A DNA stretch of 64,000 nucleotides from Jaapia argillacea MUCL 33604 (Eukaryota > Basidiomycota > Agaricomycetes > Jaapiales > Jaapiaceae). Location of the stretch: NCBI GenBank assembly GCA_000697665.1, contig KL197710.1:2455036-2519035 (forward strand). Reading direction: 5' to 3'. The notes below the pieces were generated by a model. The model was not told the DNA's origin. It made no database searches and worked only from the letters and a program-made list of their open reading frames with translations. Shown piece by piece: positions 1-13,500 of this stretch. Position numbers and translations under genes: made by a program. Within the stretch, counting starts at the first letter, position 1; each line of letters opens with the position of its first letter.

Positions 1-2956
1 CGGGTTGGAGTGGAGAGAGAGGAGCAGGACAGCGACCAGTTGAAGCAGGAGGTGGAACAGACATTCTCTTTTCCATCGATCGATTACAAGGGCGAGGGGA
101 GTTGGGATCCAGAGTCCACTTTGAAGCCCCATGCGCGTCCTCGATCACGGACGAACACCGCAGAACTGGAAGAAGACTGGCGAGACTTTCGCTATGACCC
201 ATCATTTCGCATATCTGGTTCATCAAGTCAGACACAAGTAGAAGAAACGCCACCCCAAACGCCATTAGAGGTCAAGTCGTTCAGACATGCATTCTCCATT
301 CCCGTTGTCGTTGCCGCACCAGTTGCCGGCGTAGAGACCATGGATGCGTTGGTTGATGGAATGAACGGTGTGGGTAGTGACGACCACTTCATGGGAGTCA
401 GCGGTTTACATGGGCGGTCGAAATCTCGCAAAAATCGGCACCATCACCCTCTTTATCACCCACCCTTGCCCACGCCTCCGCCTGGCATCGTTCTGGGGCG
501 CAGTCCCAACTCCAAGGAGATCTCCCATCAACGAGACTCGGACGATGGAGATGAGGATATGCCAAGGCATCCGCCCCCTGTCAGACCCTCCCGTAGAAAG
601 CCCCGCCGTTCTTCTCAATCTCGCTCGGCTTCAGATACCACAATCATGGTCCCATCATCCTCCCCATCTTCTTCATTGCACGGTCATGCGCTAGAATCAC
701 GAACACACAGGGTCGCATTCCCGGAACAGAGGAGCAAGACGATTGTCCCCTCGATCACAGAAATCATCCGTACACATGCTCCGCCAGAACAGCAGGCACG
801 TAGTAGGCGTGTCTCGTCGCGTATGTCGAGTTACACTCGAAGTTCTTTCAGTCACGGACATAATACTGTGGAGGAGGACCAGCCTTCAGAGCCTGAGCCC
901 TTAAGTGCTGCGGAGGAATCAGAGTTTGTGACTCGATCTTCGATAGACAGCATCGCAGATGAAGTCCGTCAGACTCTGCGAAACCAAAGCTCTTCACCAG
1001 TTACTACCCCTCGGCATATTCAACATGCACGCTCATTCCCTAATAACCGCCAATCGATGATCTCGGATGGTGGGTTTAGCACCCGGTCACCGATGTCCGA
1101 GGGGACGCGCCCTGGCTCGTTCTACTCCACCTCTGCTTTTTCGAATCCTCGTGTACCATCTCCCATAGAGTCGATCGATTTGGACGTTGAACTGAGCGCC
1201 GCTCTCCGGCCTACCCGCTCCCAAGCTATCGCTCAATATCTTAACTCATCTCGACTCACGACACTGCTTAGGCTAACCCATCCACCACATGCCTCATCTG
1301 AACACCCTCTCACTGTCAGTTTTTCTGATCTCGGCAGTCCAACAGGGTTCCCTCTGGTGGTGTTCTTGGGGTTAGGCTGTGTCCGTCACATTATGGGTTT
1401 ATATGATGAGATGGCTGAATGTCTCGGCATTAGACTCATTACCATCGATCGGTAAGTGGCCATAATACAGTTCTATCTTCATAAATTCACACGTTCTCTC
1501 CGCAGGTGGGGACTTGGTCGAACCGGCACACCAAAATCGAAGGCTGCACGAGGCATCCCTGAGTGGGGTTCAGTTGTGGAAGAAGTTCTTGATCGGCTTC
1601 ATATCAACCAATGTAGTGTGATGGCTCACTCAGCCGGTGCCCCTTATGCCCTCTCCTTTGCCAACCGAGCGCCGGAGAGGATTCGCGGTGATATCTGCCT
1701 CCTGGCGCCTTGGGTTGGTGGTGGTGAAGTTGGTATGTGTTGTGTTTTTGCTTACATTCCAGTGCTGTAGCTGATCACTATCTCGTCACCCAGCTGGGTA
1801 CAGATGGCTGAAATATGTTCCCAACGGGATCCTCAAGACCGCTCAGGCCGCAGAATGGAAAGTCCAAGGATGGATGTTGGGAAAGCCGCCGAAGGCACAT
1901 TACGAAGGCATTGGGTTTAATGCGCATTCACCCATAGCCTCACCCTCTGGCGGAGCACAATCTACTCAGCCTTCTAAACGGCCGGAGATGAACCGCAAGC
2001 GAAGTTCTGTGTACCCATCTGCCGAGGATAAGCGACGCCCTAGTGCTGGTTCAAGTTCGTTCAGCGAATATGATGACTTAGCAGACTTCGACGGACGCTT
2101 CGAGAGTCGAAGCACGTTAGGCGCACGTCAAGGCCCTCCACCTAATCGCGCCTCCGCCGACGGACAGGCCGCCAAGCGCAAAGTCTCAAAAGGCTTTCTC
2201 GGCCGACTTAAAGGCGAATCATCCCCCGCTCAGCCTCAGACTCCTCGAGAAAAGCGTTCTACCTCTGGCTCCGGGAGACGGTTGAAGGCGCTGAGATCGA
2301 TGGGATCATTGAAAGGCAAGTCTCACTCCACACCCAGTCCTATGGGCAAGTCTTCGCTACCAGAAAGCCCTATACTCCCTAAATCCCTGAACCTTGAAAC
2401 GGGTCTGGGATTCGATGAGTTTGATTGGGCAAAAGCATCGACACAGAAGTGCGGAATCGATGGTCCACCCTCCCCCCTCACACCCATGAACCGATTTGAT
2501 ATCAATCCAAGAGCAAATGGGCGCCGGTCCATATCTTTCACTGGCCCGAGGTCGTCGCCACCATCCATGATATCATCCCCGGCCGCAAGTTCCTATGGAG
2601 CTCCCTTGGTCGATTCGACTGAGATGTCGTATCAGGTCGCCTTGGGCAATGCTCTGATCGCAGCTTCTCATGCCGAATCGTCCAAAGGCACCCACACTGA
2701 TCTGTTACAAATCTTGAACCATGATCATCAGCCATGGGGTTTCTCATACTCGGCCTATCCGCACAATGTTCGTGTGTGGTACGGAGAGAAGGATGAGCGG
2801 ATTGCCGAAAACGCGGTGCGTTGGATGGAGCGAGCGATGGGAGAGGACAAGTGTCAAGTCACAGTCGTCAAAGGCGCGGATCATGGGTTGATGTTCAAGA
2901 GTGCGGTTGTCGTGGAACTGTTTGAGCGCGTGCGAGAGTATTGGGATAACGATTGA
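1..2956 (+). CDS. alpha/beta-hydrolase fold protein with long disordered segments (5' partial)
   Basis: The frame is open to the first base of the window, so the 5' end lies upstream. Two introns are clear: 1452-1505 and 1733-1793, the latter giving the join EVAGYRWLKY. The first ~400 residues are Ser/Pro/Arg-rich and look disordered. The hydrolase core starts near LGLGCVRHIMGLYDEM, continues to the nucleophile elbow VMAHSAGAP, and is then interrupted by about 250 low-complexity residues. It resumes with the acid segment WYGEKDERI and the catalytic-His segment KGADHGLMF just before the TGA. A core split by a large insert is seen in some fungal family members. Substrate and location are unknown. 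The Ser-Asp-His set looks intact, so hydrolase activity is plausible but inferred. Confidence 0.8.
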
Positions 2957-3537
2957 CCTCAGGGTTTGGCCATATCGTTCGCCATCCCGATACTTCTTAG
3001 AGGATTTTTGTTGCACTGTGCAACACCCGATGTTTTGGCCCAATGTTTCTCCTTACTCGGGCATCGCTCCTTTCACGTTCGCATACCACCTTTCGCTATC
3101 TTTCAGGTTTATACCCTTCATTATTTGCCATGGTTTACCTTGTACTCTGTTCTCCTTTATGTTTATTTTTTGTCCTCTTTGGCCGGAATCAACTTTACAG
3201 AATGTAGCACTTATTCCTACTTGCCCCCATCATCGTTTACCTACCTCATTTTCCATATATTTGCACAGCACTCTTCCGATCCAACTAATCGCTTTCATTC
3301 TGTACAAATTCGATACTCTAGCGACTTAATCGAGCTGGTTTGCGCTGAATGCAGGATGACCAACATCATCCGAGGAGGAACAGATGACATGTCTACTGAG
3401 CCTGAATGGAGGCCACCGTTTGTACCGCAAATGTGGGAGTACGAAGGGGAGGGGGGACCCACGTAGCAGCGCTTGCAACCCTTGATACATTCATCCCCCG
3501 GCCCCTCCTCCCTCTTTGCTGCGGGTGCCGTGGCTAC
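2957..3537. other. intergenic, convergent 3' ends
   Basis: This gap lies between the tail-to-tail hydrolase and erythromycin-esterase-family genes. It is T- and pyrimidine-rich, as expected of two 3' UTRs. Open frames of up to 166 codons occur but show no protein-like composition and no splice logic, so I call no gene. Confidence 0.6.
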
Positions 3538-5487
3538 TCACTGCCCAAAAGGAAAAGTCTCATCTAAATCTCCCGCACTCTTCCACCCCTCCTCAGGTTC
3601 AAGTGGCTCAATGCCTGTCGACCATTTGAGGTACGCAACGGCATCGTACTGTTTCGCCAGACTGCATCTTGAGTAGTGTGATGGTATTTCGGTGGTGGGT
3701 CGGTAAATGACTCCGATGAAACGCTGATAGCGAGTTTCGTTCAAGAACCTAAGAAGCGGCGTGATCATATGAGAACACGGTATATCAACGACAATAAAGG
3801 AGCCCACGTACTCATTGAGACGGCTCGAAACAGCTACCTTCGTATTCTCCCCCTTCTCATCCTTTTCAATTCGATGCATGACCAAATAAAAGTCCTCCTC
3901 AGTGCTGTGATCGAATACTCTCTCGATTGACCTCTCGAACGGCGGGTTCATCTCGTAGAGTCTGGGCGGTTCGTCCCAGTTTCTGGCAGCAGTCACTTCG
4001 ATCACGACACAGCCGCTCAGCTCAATTCCAGAAGAGGTCCTCACAACGTATAAATGGGATGCTCACCAGTCCCGCGGCCACCCAAGAAGCCAAGTGAAAA
4101 AACGTTCTCCTCACCAAAAATCTCTCTACACCTCTGCCCAAGGTTGATCTCCCCCCTTCGCCAACCCATGTCGGTATGCCGGGCGTCGCCAATGTGAGAA
4201 TTATGAGCCCACACAACGATTTTAGCTGGCTCCCTAGTTTTAGTTTTGGAGTCTGAGGAGGAAGGTCCGAGATGGTGGTGGATCTTCTGTAGAGTGTGGG
4301 CGAAATGGTTATCCCTAAGCCCATCCAACATTGTATTTCGATCATAAGCATTTGGAAGTAGAACTAACCGTAAATTCCAAGTGGCGACGTATTCGCTCAT
4401 CATGCGCCTATAATACTCTTCCGCATTTTTCACAACGAGAGCGTTCATCTCAGCCACGAATTGTTCTTCTTCTGGGTGAGAAAGGCGCTTATGCTCTGGG
4501 GAAGCGAGTTGGGAGGATATGTAGGACTGTCCATTGGCGAGGAGGGATTGGAGGACGGTGAGGATATGGGATGCGCAGGACTGGTAGTGGTGGATCGGCA
4601 AGCCGAGAATCAATACACGCAATTGGAAATCGGATAGAATGACAGATACCTGATTGAGATCGAACTGATTGGCGAACGCATAACTCGACTTGTCCTCTCC
4701 GAACCTCTCAAAGCAATTATACCTACAACCCCGACGATCAACATCCTTTCCACCGCCAAAGCCAAAGCCAAACTCACCTAATCCTAGCCTCCCTCGCAGC
4801 CAGCGGATCCACAATCTCCAAATATTCAACCACAGCCCTCGCACTTCTATGCAACGAATATAAATCCATGCCATAAAAGCTAACACTCCTACTAGGATCA
4901 CCCCCACTTTCTTCAAACACTTTTGCATTGTGAGACTTCAGAAAGTCGATAAAGGATGGCATGACTTGGTTTTTCCACATCCATTTTGGGAAACGTTGGA
5001 ATTCCTGGAGGGAGGAGAGGGCTGTGGGGAGGTGGCCGTCTGAGGGGAGTTTGATGTTGTGAATGTACCTGTATGAATTAGATGAACGAGAGATGCGACG
5101 TGGAGAAAACGAAGACAAACCTGTTGATTCTGAAAGCGTCCGGCCAATCCGCTTCGACTGCGACTACGTTGAACCCTTTCTCTTCAATTAGGCGCTTGGT
5201 GAGGTTGGCGCGGTGAGCGTAGAATTCGTATGTCCCATGCGAACCATCTCCGATCAGGACAACCTGAACATCACCTACCCAAAGACTTGCTTTCATTCTG
5301 ACAAAGGTAGGGTGATGACTTGAGAGTCGGCTCACCGATGGAGTTGATGAGACCGTTATATGAATCATGGTTGAAAGTCAACCTTTGCATATGAGGCGAG
5401 AGGAGGGCCTTGACATCTGCCGCAGGCATGTTGGTCACTGCAGGTAAGACAGGCATACGGTTGATGAGACGAGCAAAAGGCGGCATG
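3538..5487 (-). CDS. erythromycin esterase-family hydrolase
   Basis: The protein belongs to the erythromycin esterase / succinoglycan-biosynthesis-type family (Pfam PF05139). It begins [12 protein letters not shown] at 5487. A first intron (5275-5335) joins INSIG to [18 protein letters not shown], the first conserved catalytic block (GDGSHGT, with a downstream E). Later blocks are [59 protein letters not shown] and [13 protein letters not shown], followed by [11 protein letters not shown] near the C terminus. About seven short introns separate these blocks. In bacteria the family opens macrolide lactones, but fungal members are widespread and their substrate is unknown. Resistance should not be assumed. 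No signal peptide is evident. Confidence 0.85.
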
Positions 5488-5768
5488 AACGTCGCCGTTT
5501 GTGAGGTTAAGCACGAGTTCAAGTTGATGTCATGAGCTCCGATGTCGAAGTGATCAGTGGCTGTGCACAATGATTGCATTTCCAAAACGTGGACACTACC
5601 CACTCCCGGTCCTTACGACCAACATCAAATCCATTCATTGGCGCGCTCCACATCTCCGCAGCCACCGTTTCCAATGTGTCGTCAGGACACAGACGCGATC
5701 TCCCCAGCGAAGAAGCCTCAATCGCTAACCATAACTCCAACCAAGAGATCCCCTTGAAATCTCGACAC

Positions 5769-7040
5769 CTAGTACTCCAGCTGCAAGAAGGTCACACCCG
5801 TCTGCGCAGAGGTCGAGCTACCCTCCGACCGATTACGACCAAGAAGCAGGTCAGGTGGATCATCACGTCGTGTAAACGTAAACACTGCAGGAGGACCATT
5901 GAACAGGGCATCCACGTCGGGAATATCTCGACTGGCTTGACTGGAGCGAACTTCCCAGGTCTCTTCCTGAGGCCATGGAGGTGGCCCTGATGGCGAAAGG
6001 AGGCCCGAAGTGGGAGGACTGACAACAACCGTCGTACCATCTATAGAAGGCTCGAGCTCGCCCGACGGTCCCTGCAAAGGACGATCCACATCGAAGGGAA
6101 CGTCGTATACGGTCAGATGCTTGTTTTCCCTCTTTCCAAAGAAACTGGTCGCCCAACGGGAATAACGAGCTTTCGAGTGTGTTGATTTGGAACTTGCGCC
6201 TCCAAAGGAAGCGCTTTTCTTGTGGGTAGACGGTCGACCGAGGTTTGAAGAGGGTTTACTATTGAGGGTACGCATGTCGCCTGTGGAGATGGAGGCTGCT
6301 GAGTTTGCGTTTGGGGTGAGTCCGTTGAGGGCTGATCTTCCTTGTTCGGCCTGGGCCTAATATTATGTTCGTCGATATGAGCATTGACAGAGTAAATGGA
6401 CACCCTGGGGAAATACGTACCGCGGCCTCTTTGGAAAAGTTCAGGACGCTTCCTAGCTGAATGTTCATCCAGTCCCTCACGACGGCTCTCCGTAACCCAA
6501 TCAAATTTGCTTTCTCCGATACAATCTTCTCGTTCACCTCTCGAACGCTTTTTGATAACCTATCCACTTCCTCTCTTCGTCTTGTAGGCTCCGCAAGCAG
6601 ATCCCTCGCGTTTTTGGCGTCGGCAGAGAGGGAGGACCTCTGATATCGGAGGGTATCTAGGGATGCTGTTGAGGATGGGAGGGATCCGAGTTGCTGGGTA
6701 GTGGGTTCGAGATCTGTGACGAGTTGAACGATGGAGGTGGAGAAACTGGATAGGAAGGATATAAATGGGTTGATGTCGTTCTGAAAACCCTGGGTAAGGA
6801 GGTTGTGTGAACACGAAAAGGGATTGGATCCTACCGAAAGCTCTCCACCCTCGTCCAAGCCCCACTCTACTAACGCGATGGACATTTTGTAATACCCATC
6901 TCCAAGACTTTTAAGACTAAAGCAAGACCGGGATTGGTCATGAACGATTCAAACGCAAGGGTCTAGTGGCGGACGTACGAGTCTAGGATGCTTGCATGGG
7001 CTTCCAGAACATAGTTCAATGAAAACGATTCGTGGCCCAT
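5769..7040 (-). CDS. helical I-BAR-like protein, IVY1-type
   Basis: Exon 1 starts MGHESFSLNYVLEAHAS at 7040. Splicing across about 6898-6976 gives the uninterrupted helix ILDSLKSLGDGYYKMSIALV. Two further introns give ELS-GFQND and KEAA-AQAEQG. Residues ~1-230 are heptad-rich helices with a conserved-looking RRAVVRDWMNIQLGSVLNF segment. The rest (~200 residues) is basic/serine-rich and disordered, ending LQLEY. The helical part resembles fungal Ivy1-type inverted-BAR proteins, which in yeast bind phospholipids and the Rab7 homolog Ypt7 on vacuoles. This assignment rests on pattern memory only; another BAR-family protein is possible. It is divergent from IES1 with 423 bases between the start codons. 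Confidence 0.6.
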
Positions 7041-7463
7041 GATGATTACTTAGGGTAGAGTTTGGACGGGGGCGGGTAGTCTTGTGTTCGTTTGGTAGAG
7101 AAATGAGTAAGGCGCACTTCACTGCATATGTAGGAGTTTCTCAGCAGTGCATGGCACAGCCTGAGTGACAACAGTGGGAAGACCACGGACAGCCCAAGGG
7201 TTTGACGCCATTAGGTGCCGGGCTTATACGTGGGCCTAAGCTCCACTGGGATAATGGCAGTTTGTGCAGTTGCCCTCGAGGCAATTTATAGGATTGACAT
7301 GGAACATTAGAGTTTTTGTGATTGATGATGATGGGGAGAGACAAGAGGGGAAGTACGTAAATTCATTATGGACTGATCGGACCGGATGCCAATATCCGAC
7401 GATGCTCTCATGGTGCAGCTCTCGTCTTCTGCCAAACCGTGGTCGTCACGCACCACAAAACAA
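7041..7463. promoter_or_regulatory. divergent promoter region, IVY1-like / IES1
   Basis: A 423-base gap separates two head-to-head start codons, so it should hold both promoters. I see no strong TATA box or long repeat. The open frames crossing it are short and not gene-like. Confidence 0.5.
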
Positions 7464-9753
7464 ATGCCCAACCCGCCGTATGTCCTCATCCTCCCTTTTC
7501 CTCATCCCAGCTAATTATTCCATCAAGTCCACACCCGCCGGTTTTTCGCAAGAATCTGGCCATAAAACACATCGACGGCGATCCTCTCACTCGCCAGGAC
7601 ATCCAATTCGACCTCCTTCATGAAATATTCACAAACCCGTTACCAGCATTCACAGATCCAAACTCTACCACTCTCACCGGTGACCCCTCGCGCTCCAAAG
7701 TCACTTTCAGGGACTTGTACATCAATGTTCTCGTTAACAGTCCAAGATGCTCCAAGGGCCTGAGAGACAAAATCGTGCAGAATGAGGTCTTTGGAGACGC
7801 CTTCGCAAAGGTGGCTTTGCTTGCTAACGTTGGGAGGATCAACACCACCATGGCTTGTAAGTCATCCTCTACTTCAGTGGCACTTGCACACCCATACTCA
7901 TCACTGTTCGTTGTTTGTGCTCCTTTTAGTCTTCCCAGAACTGCGGACCTCTCTTCGAACCTACCACCCCGTCCCATCCCTCCAACAATCCTCTGAAGGC
8001 AATCTCAACTTACAGGACGCGCCCCGCATCAAAAACATCTTGAAATCCTGTTTCTTGGAAGGAGAGTCGGCCACCAATGGCCCCTCGACTCCACTTGACG
8101 TTCTGGCCAGAGCTGTAAGTTCCTCCTCTCATCAACATAGTGTAAACGAATCCTTGACCAAGTTACTTCACTTGTGGCGTGGCAGAGGTCAGGTCAGCTC
8201 CCACCAACTTCACTAATAAACCTAATATTCGTGCTCTCCAATCACTCCCTGGCAAGTCCATTTCTTCTCTTCTTCCCACATACCACGGCTTACCACCTCC
8301 ACCATAGACCATTGGCCGCACCCACCTTCCCCCAGGCCCCCCCTCCGAGGAATCCGAGCCCGAAAGAGACTTCCACACGCTCTTCCTCCCCTCCTCCCTC
8401 TCCTCCCACTCTCGCGCCCGCTCCTTCCTCTGGCTCTGCCATCACTACTATGAATCAACCACTCCCAACCCCTTCGCAGACGACTACTCCAACGACCATC
8501 CTGACAAGTCGCCTTTACTTCTAGACGTCGTCGACAGCGATGAGAATGTCGACCCCCCGGAAGAGGTGGAATGGGGAAGGAAGATGACAGAGTTTCGAAG
8601 GGAATTTCTGAGGAAGATAGTGGCTGGAGAAACGGACGTGAACGCTGAAGGTTCAACACAACAAGGAGAGGGCGAGTCGCAACCTAAAAAACGGAAGAGG
8701 GTTAGGAAACCCAAACCAAAAAAGGGGGATGCTAAAGTAGTGGCCCTCAGTGTCATTGGTAGTGGGGATGTTGGAGGGATGTTGGTACCCGAAACGGAGG
8801 GTGATGGAGATGGGGATGTAGACATGAAAGCCGATTCAGAGAGCATCGCAGATGAACTCCACGCCAAAACAGAAGAGGATGCCGGTTTCATTCCATACGC
8901 TTATCCATCCTATTCGATGGAACGTACAACCCTGCCATCCCTCCCCACCCCCTCTATCCCCACTTCCACTCCCATTCCCACTCCCACTCCCACTCCCGTT
9001 CCTCAATCTCACCCACCAACACCCTCGTCTCGCCCCCGTTCATCAGTCCACTCCCGCTTGATATCACCTCAACCAGCTCGAATCAGTCCTCTAACTCGTC
9101 GACCCCTCTATCGTCACAACCAAACCGATCCATACCCCTCGCGTCCTCACCCATACCGTCGTCCGTCCATCTCGGACTCTCACCCGAATACAAATGGGTA
9201 TCTAGGCGATGGTGCAAGGGTTAATGGGTCGTTACCCCCACCCACAGGTCGTCATCGTCAGAGTTCGAGAAGTTCTGCTCCCCCGCCTATTGTGTTGTAT
9301 AACAAGACAATGTTACAACGTGAGTCACACCCCTACCCTTTATGCCTGTCGTTCATGGGTCTAATGTGAGTTTTGTTTCTATTCACTTGTAGACACTTGG
9401 CACACGATTAGCACCATGGACGCATATGACTCTGATGAGGAGAAACCATACCCTGACGAGTCTCTTCGAGTTGATTATCGTGCGTTCTCCACCATCTCTT
9501 CCATCCATTTGGCCATACATACTGACAGACGACTGATAATATAGTTCGTCGCCTTCGCGTTCTGAATCGCCTCCGAGGCAAGGAACCAACGCCTGAACCA
9601 GCAGACCCTCCTTTGCCCAACAATCGTCAAACTCCAAATCACTCCAACCATTCCACTCACTCTCATACCCCCACTCACAACCTGACGCCCATCAACACTC
9701 ACGCCGCGCCTATGCCGATCGACGCTGATAGCGTTCATCGCCGATGGCGTTGA
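7464..9753 (+). CDS. IES1: Ino eighty subunit 1 (INO80 chromatin-remodelling complex)
   Basis: Start chosen at 7464: a 14-base first exon (MPNPP) splices over 7478-7527, which has a CTAAT branch site, to PHPPVFRKNLAIKHIDGD. The Ies1 signature blocks follow: DGDPLTRQDIQFDLLHEIF, KVTFRDLYINVLVNSPRCSK, VGRINTTMAFFPELRTSLRT, YHPVPSLQ and DAPRIKNILKSC. A later block SRARSFLWLCHHYYES is characteristic of the family. The intron at 8252-8307 has a GC donor (GCAAGT); the GT alternatives nearby break the frame. The C-terminal half is basic (QPKKRKRVRKPKPKK), then Pro/Ser/Thr-rich, ending in MPIDADSVHRRWR after two more introns. Nuclear; the complex slides nucleosomes at promoters and damaged forks. Confidence 0.9.
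8930..9010 (+). repeat. Pro/Thr-coding short tandem repeat inside IES1
   Basis: Imperfect repeats of CCCACT/CCCATT encode alternating Pro-Thr/Ser (PTPTPTP) in the disordered tail of IES1. This is likely a slippage-prone length polymorphism. Confidence 0.7.
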
Positions 9754-10507
9754 GACCGTCCTTTGCTTTATGACCTTTCACGTCGCTCGTTCGTTGGGTA
9801 TTATCCCACACGAGTCGACGGCAAGGTCGTTCCGTATGTACCAATTCCCACTTGATCGTTGCTTTATCTTTGTCACTCCTCTCATAAAGACACTAATATC
9901 AACCATTCTCCCTTCTTCTCCATGTATTCTTGCAACTTCTCCTAAGTTATGTTGTAACTTCTATCGGTATCTTTATTGTTCATTATCCATCGCTTTGTTC
10001 CCTCCGCTCTGTTTTCACACTCCTGTAGATGCTTTATGCCCTTGTGTCCCACCATTCTGATTCCCGTATTCAAGAGAACTAGTATTGCAGATATGTACTA
10101 CTACTACTACCTCGAGCAAACCACTTCACCCACGTATCCGTGAGGTAGCCATGTATACTACTAACCTACAATGTAATATGACACCGCCTTACCCAGCTTG
10201 CGATGATAAAAAATTGATGTTGACGCTAATGTGCATATGCAGAGAGAGAGAAAAGTGAACAGAGGAAAGGCCGAAAGGTGGTGAGAAGATTTGACGGACA
10301 TGAGTGACACTATCAGGGTAAGGTGGTTTGGGCAGATGGGAAAAGAGATCCTGGACAGAACAAACAAAAATTGGGTGGCGGGAGAGACAATCTAAATCCT
10401 CGAAGTATAAAAAAAAGATACAGCGGAGCCAAGTGTCACGGATGACAGACAACACGAGCACTAAAGATGACACCCAGAGAGAAGCAAATCAGCAAGCAGG
10501 CCCTAGG
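9754..10507. other. intergenic, convergent 3' ends
   Basis: This gap lies between IES1 and the MIT-domain gene, which converge. It is T-rich on its left side and A-rich on its right, consistent with two 3' UTRs. No RNA gene or splice-consistent reading frame was seen. Confidence 0.55.
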
Positions 10508-13500
10508 TTATTCGGCGAGCCACTTTTCGCATTTCTTGGCATACTTGTCCAGCAGTAGTGATAAATCTCGGACAACGAATGTCAACACCACACGCGCAAA
10601 GAATTCGGAGGAGTGTCGTAGTTTGATATCGAGCGCCATCCGGATGTCCATCGGAAGAGCAGCGTATGTCGGTGCCATCGGCGTACACAAAGCCGCCTTG
10701 GTATGCTCGTCAAGCAGTTGCGCGTACGTGAAAAGTCTGTTTAAGCCTTGCACATAGGTCGTCGGGGAGTCCAGACTGTCAGGGCGAAAGCCATGTGAGT
10801 CAGGAACAAACCTTGGAAAGAAGGAAAAATAGACGTACTTCTTGCCATTGGTGAACTTATCGAACTGCCGGGTCAGTTTACCACCCCATGATGTTACCTA
10901 ATCGATGATCCTGGTCAAGCTCAATTCCACTCGAGAAAGTTAGATCACTCACTCCGGATGTTTTCTTTAGCACAAAACCTTCACCAACACCAAGCTTCTT
11001 CCCGAAGTTGGCCACAACATGATCACATATGCCAGAGAACTCTTCCAATTTGGCGGCCCATGCCTCTCCTTCTTTCCTGCCAACACTGCCGATTCCTAAT
11101 CCCTGCCCTGTGCTCACATTCCCCGCTCCAAAGAACTCTGCACTACACTTCTCAACGTCCTCTAACGCTGAACACAAAACCTCTACAACTCTAATCTTTT
11201 CGGGGATATTGTTGAGCTTAACCCCTCCTTGTGACCACACTTCTTGAGGTACATGCAACCGCCGGGTGATGTAACCACCCGACTTGGATGACATTGTGTG
11301 TCGAAGCATATTCATCAGATGATACGGTTTTCGCATTGGGTCGTTTGGAGGAGCTGGTGGAAGGGGGGATGTGGGAGTTGTAGGGAGGTTTCCCGGTAGC
11401 ATAGGCGGAGGGGGGACAAGTGAAAGCGTAGAGGATAAGGGTGGCGATAGAAGAGCAGTGTTGATGGATAGCTGTAGTGGTCCAGTCATCGGGTTTAGCT
11501 TGGAAGGTATTGAAGGCTTGCGCGGTGCGCCAGCGGGCAGACCCCCGTTTGCCATTGGTAATGGAGGGCGTCCATTATGATCTGCTGGTGCTGGTTGGCC
11601 CACCAAAGAAGGTCTACGACCTGGTTGTGACGATGATCGTGACCTCCCGATGCCTAGACTCGCCACGGTACTGGAAGGCAAGGTAGGTGTTAATCTGACC
11701 AATGGTGGCGGAGCATTCGTTCCCAAGATGTGGTCGGGTGGCGTTGGGGAACCTGACATTGAAGGTGGTGCAGACGTCTTTGATCGTCTCTGTGAGATCG
11801 TACCCATGTTTGTGGAAGCATTGATGAGAGGAACAGGACTCGGTGCAGAGTCTGCTCTTGTCGAAAATGCTGAACTACCATTGGTTCGAGGGGTGATAAA
11901 GGTAGATGAATCTGGTGAGCGAGGTTCACCTTCCGGCGGAGATACTCGAGGTGTGATAAGAGATTCTTGACGCCGAGGAGAAGGCAAAGGTGGTAACGGG
12001 TGGGAGTCCCGATTGATCGATGTAGGAGCACTGCTTCCTCGGGCTCGCCGTAACTCTTCTTCGCCTTCTTGAGGTTGGGGTGATTGCGAAGAGCGATCAT
12101 CAGTCCTGTCCCCCTCTTCTCTCAGCGCAGCCAACCGACTTCCTGAACTTGTACGTTTGTGAGCAGTGGTGGAATTGCCTCGAGGCCGAAGTCCCACATC
12201 CAGATGCCTGTTGTGGGGGCCAGCGGTGGCTTGCTCTGGAGGAGTATCAAGTGATGCAGGGAGTGGCGCGGGGGGAGGAGAAATTAGCGGAGGAGGAGGG
12301 GGTGGTGGTAGTGTTGAAGAGGCGCGAGGGCGCATACCTAGTGGAGGAGGAGGTAACGGTGCGGAGGGTAAAGGTGCAGATGGGGCAGGTCGAGCCGGGG
12401 GGATAGTGGACAACCGACCGTGCGCAGACAAGGAACTTGTTGGGGCGAAAGCATCTGGTGCTTGCGGCGATGCGGCGGCATATGGATGCGCAGGAACGAC
12501 GGTAGCAACCTTCGTTGGAGACAGAGGGCCCGGGGTTGTATGAGCCGACGTGTCAAAGGTGAACAAGGCCGTCCCAATCATGTCCTCTCCTTCATCGTCA
12601 CTCCCTTCTCCGTTTGCGCGGAGCGCACCGTCAGGTGACTGACGGAAGTCATTGTAAACATCTCCAGTGGCCGAGGGTGTATGAGGCGTTGGATCTGATG
12701 TATCGGAGGAGGGTGAGACTGACACGGGAGAGGAGGGCTGTGTTGATGTAGTGGACGTGGAGGTGTAAGAGGGCGCATAACTCGAGCTGGGTAAATCCGT
12801 GGGTGGTGGGATGCTGTATATTAGGCTGAGAATATTCATACGATCCGCATACGTGTCGTGCTGATCAAACGGGAGAGACAATCAGAATCATTGGCATCGA
12901 GACTTCCCATCTCATGACGGGCGGCGAGGTATCGAATACCAAAACTCACAATTGATTTCAGTCTCCTTACTTCCTCTTCTTGAGCAACGACACTTCTCCT
13001 CCGACCGTTTCGTCTCCGATGCGATTCTGTGCTATCCTCGCCTCTCATTACCCGCTCCATTACTTCATTCAATAGGGCTACACTTTTGCCATAGGCGATA
13101 ATCGCGCCGTGTGGGTCATCATTCGTCGAGTCCAGCTTAACCGCTTCTCGAGCCAACTCCAAAGCCCTGGTGAGTGCACGCCGGGACGATGGTCGAGGTG
13201 CAGTCGTTGGCTTGGGTTCGGGAGGAGGTGGGAGCAAAAGTCGATCCGTCGCAGTGTCATGGTGTTTAGGATATGATGGGCTAGGTCGTAACATTGATCG
13301 AGGGGGTGAGTCGTTTAACACATCTGCGGTAGATGTAGAGGCATAAGGTTGAGAGGGAATATAATTCCGGGCTTGGGAGAAGGCTGCTACGGCTGCGAGG
13401 TTGGCAGATGCATGTGGTCGGGCGTATAGACTTGAACTGGTGGCACCGTTGTTATCTAGATCGACGTCGTACTCGTCGTAATAATTTGAGTGAAGCACTG

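Noticed and set aside
3538-5487. Erythromycin-esterase-like gene as a recently acquired bacterial resistance gene
   Set aside because: It has several short fungal-type introns and base composition like its neighbours; fungal members of the family are common.
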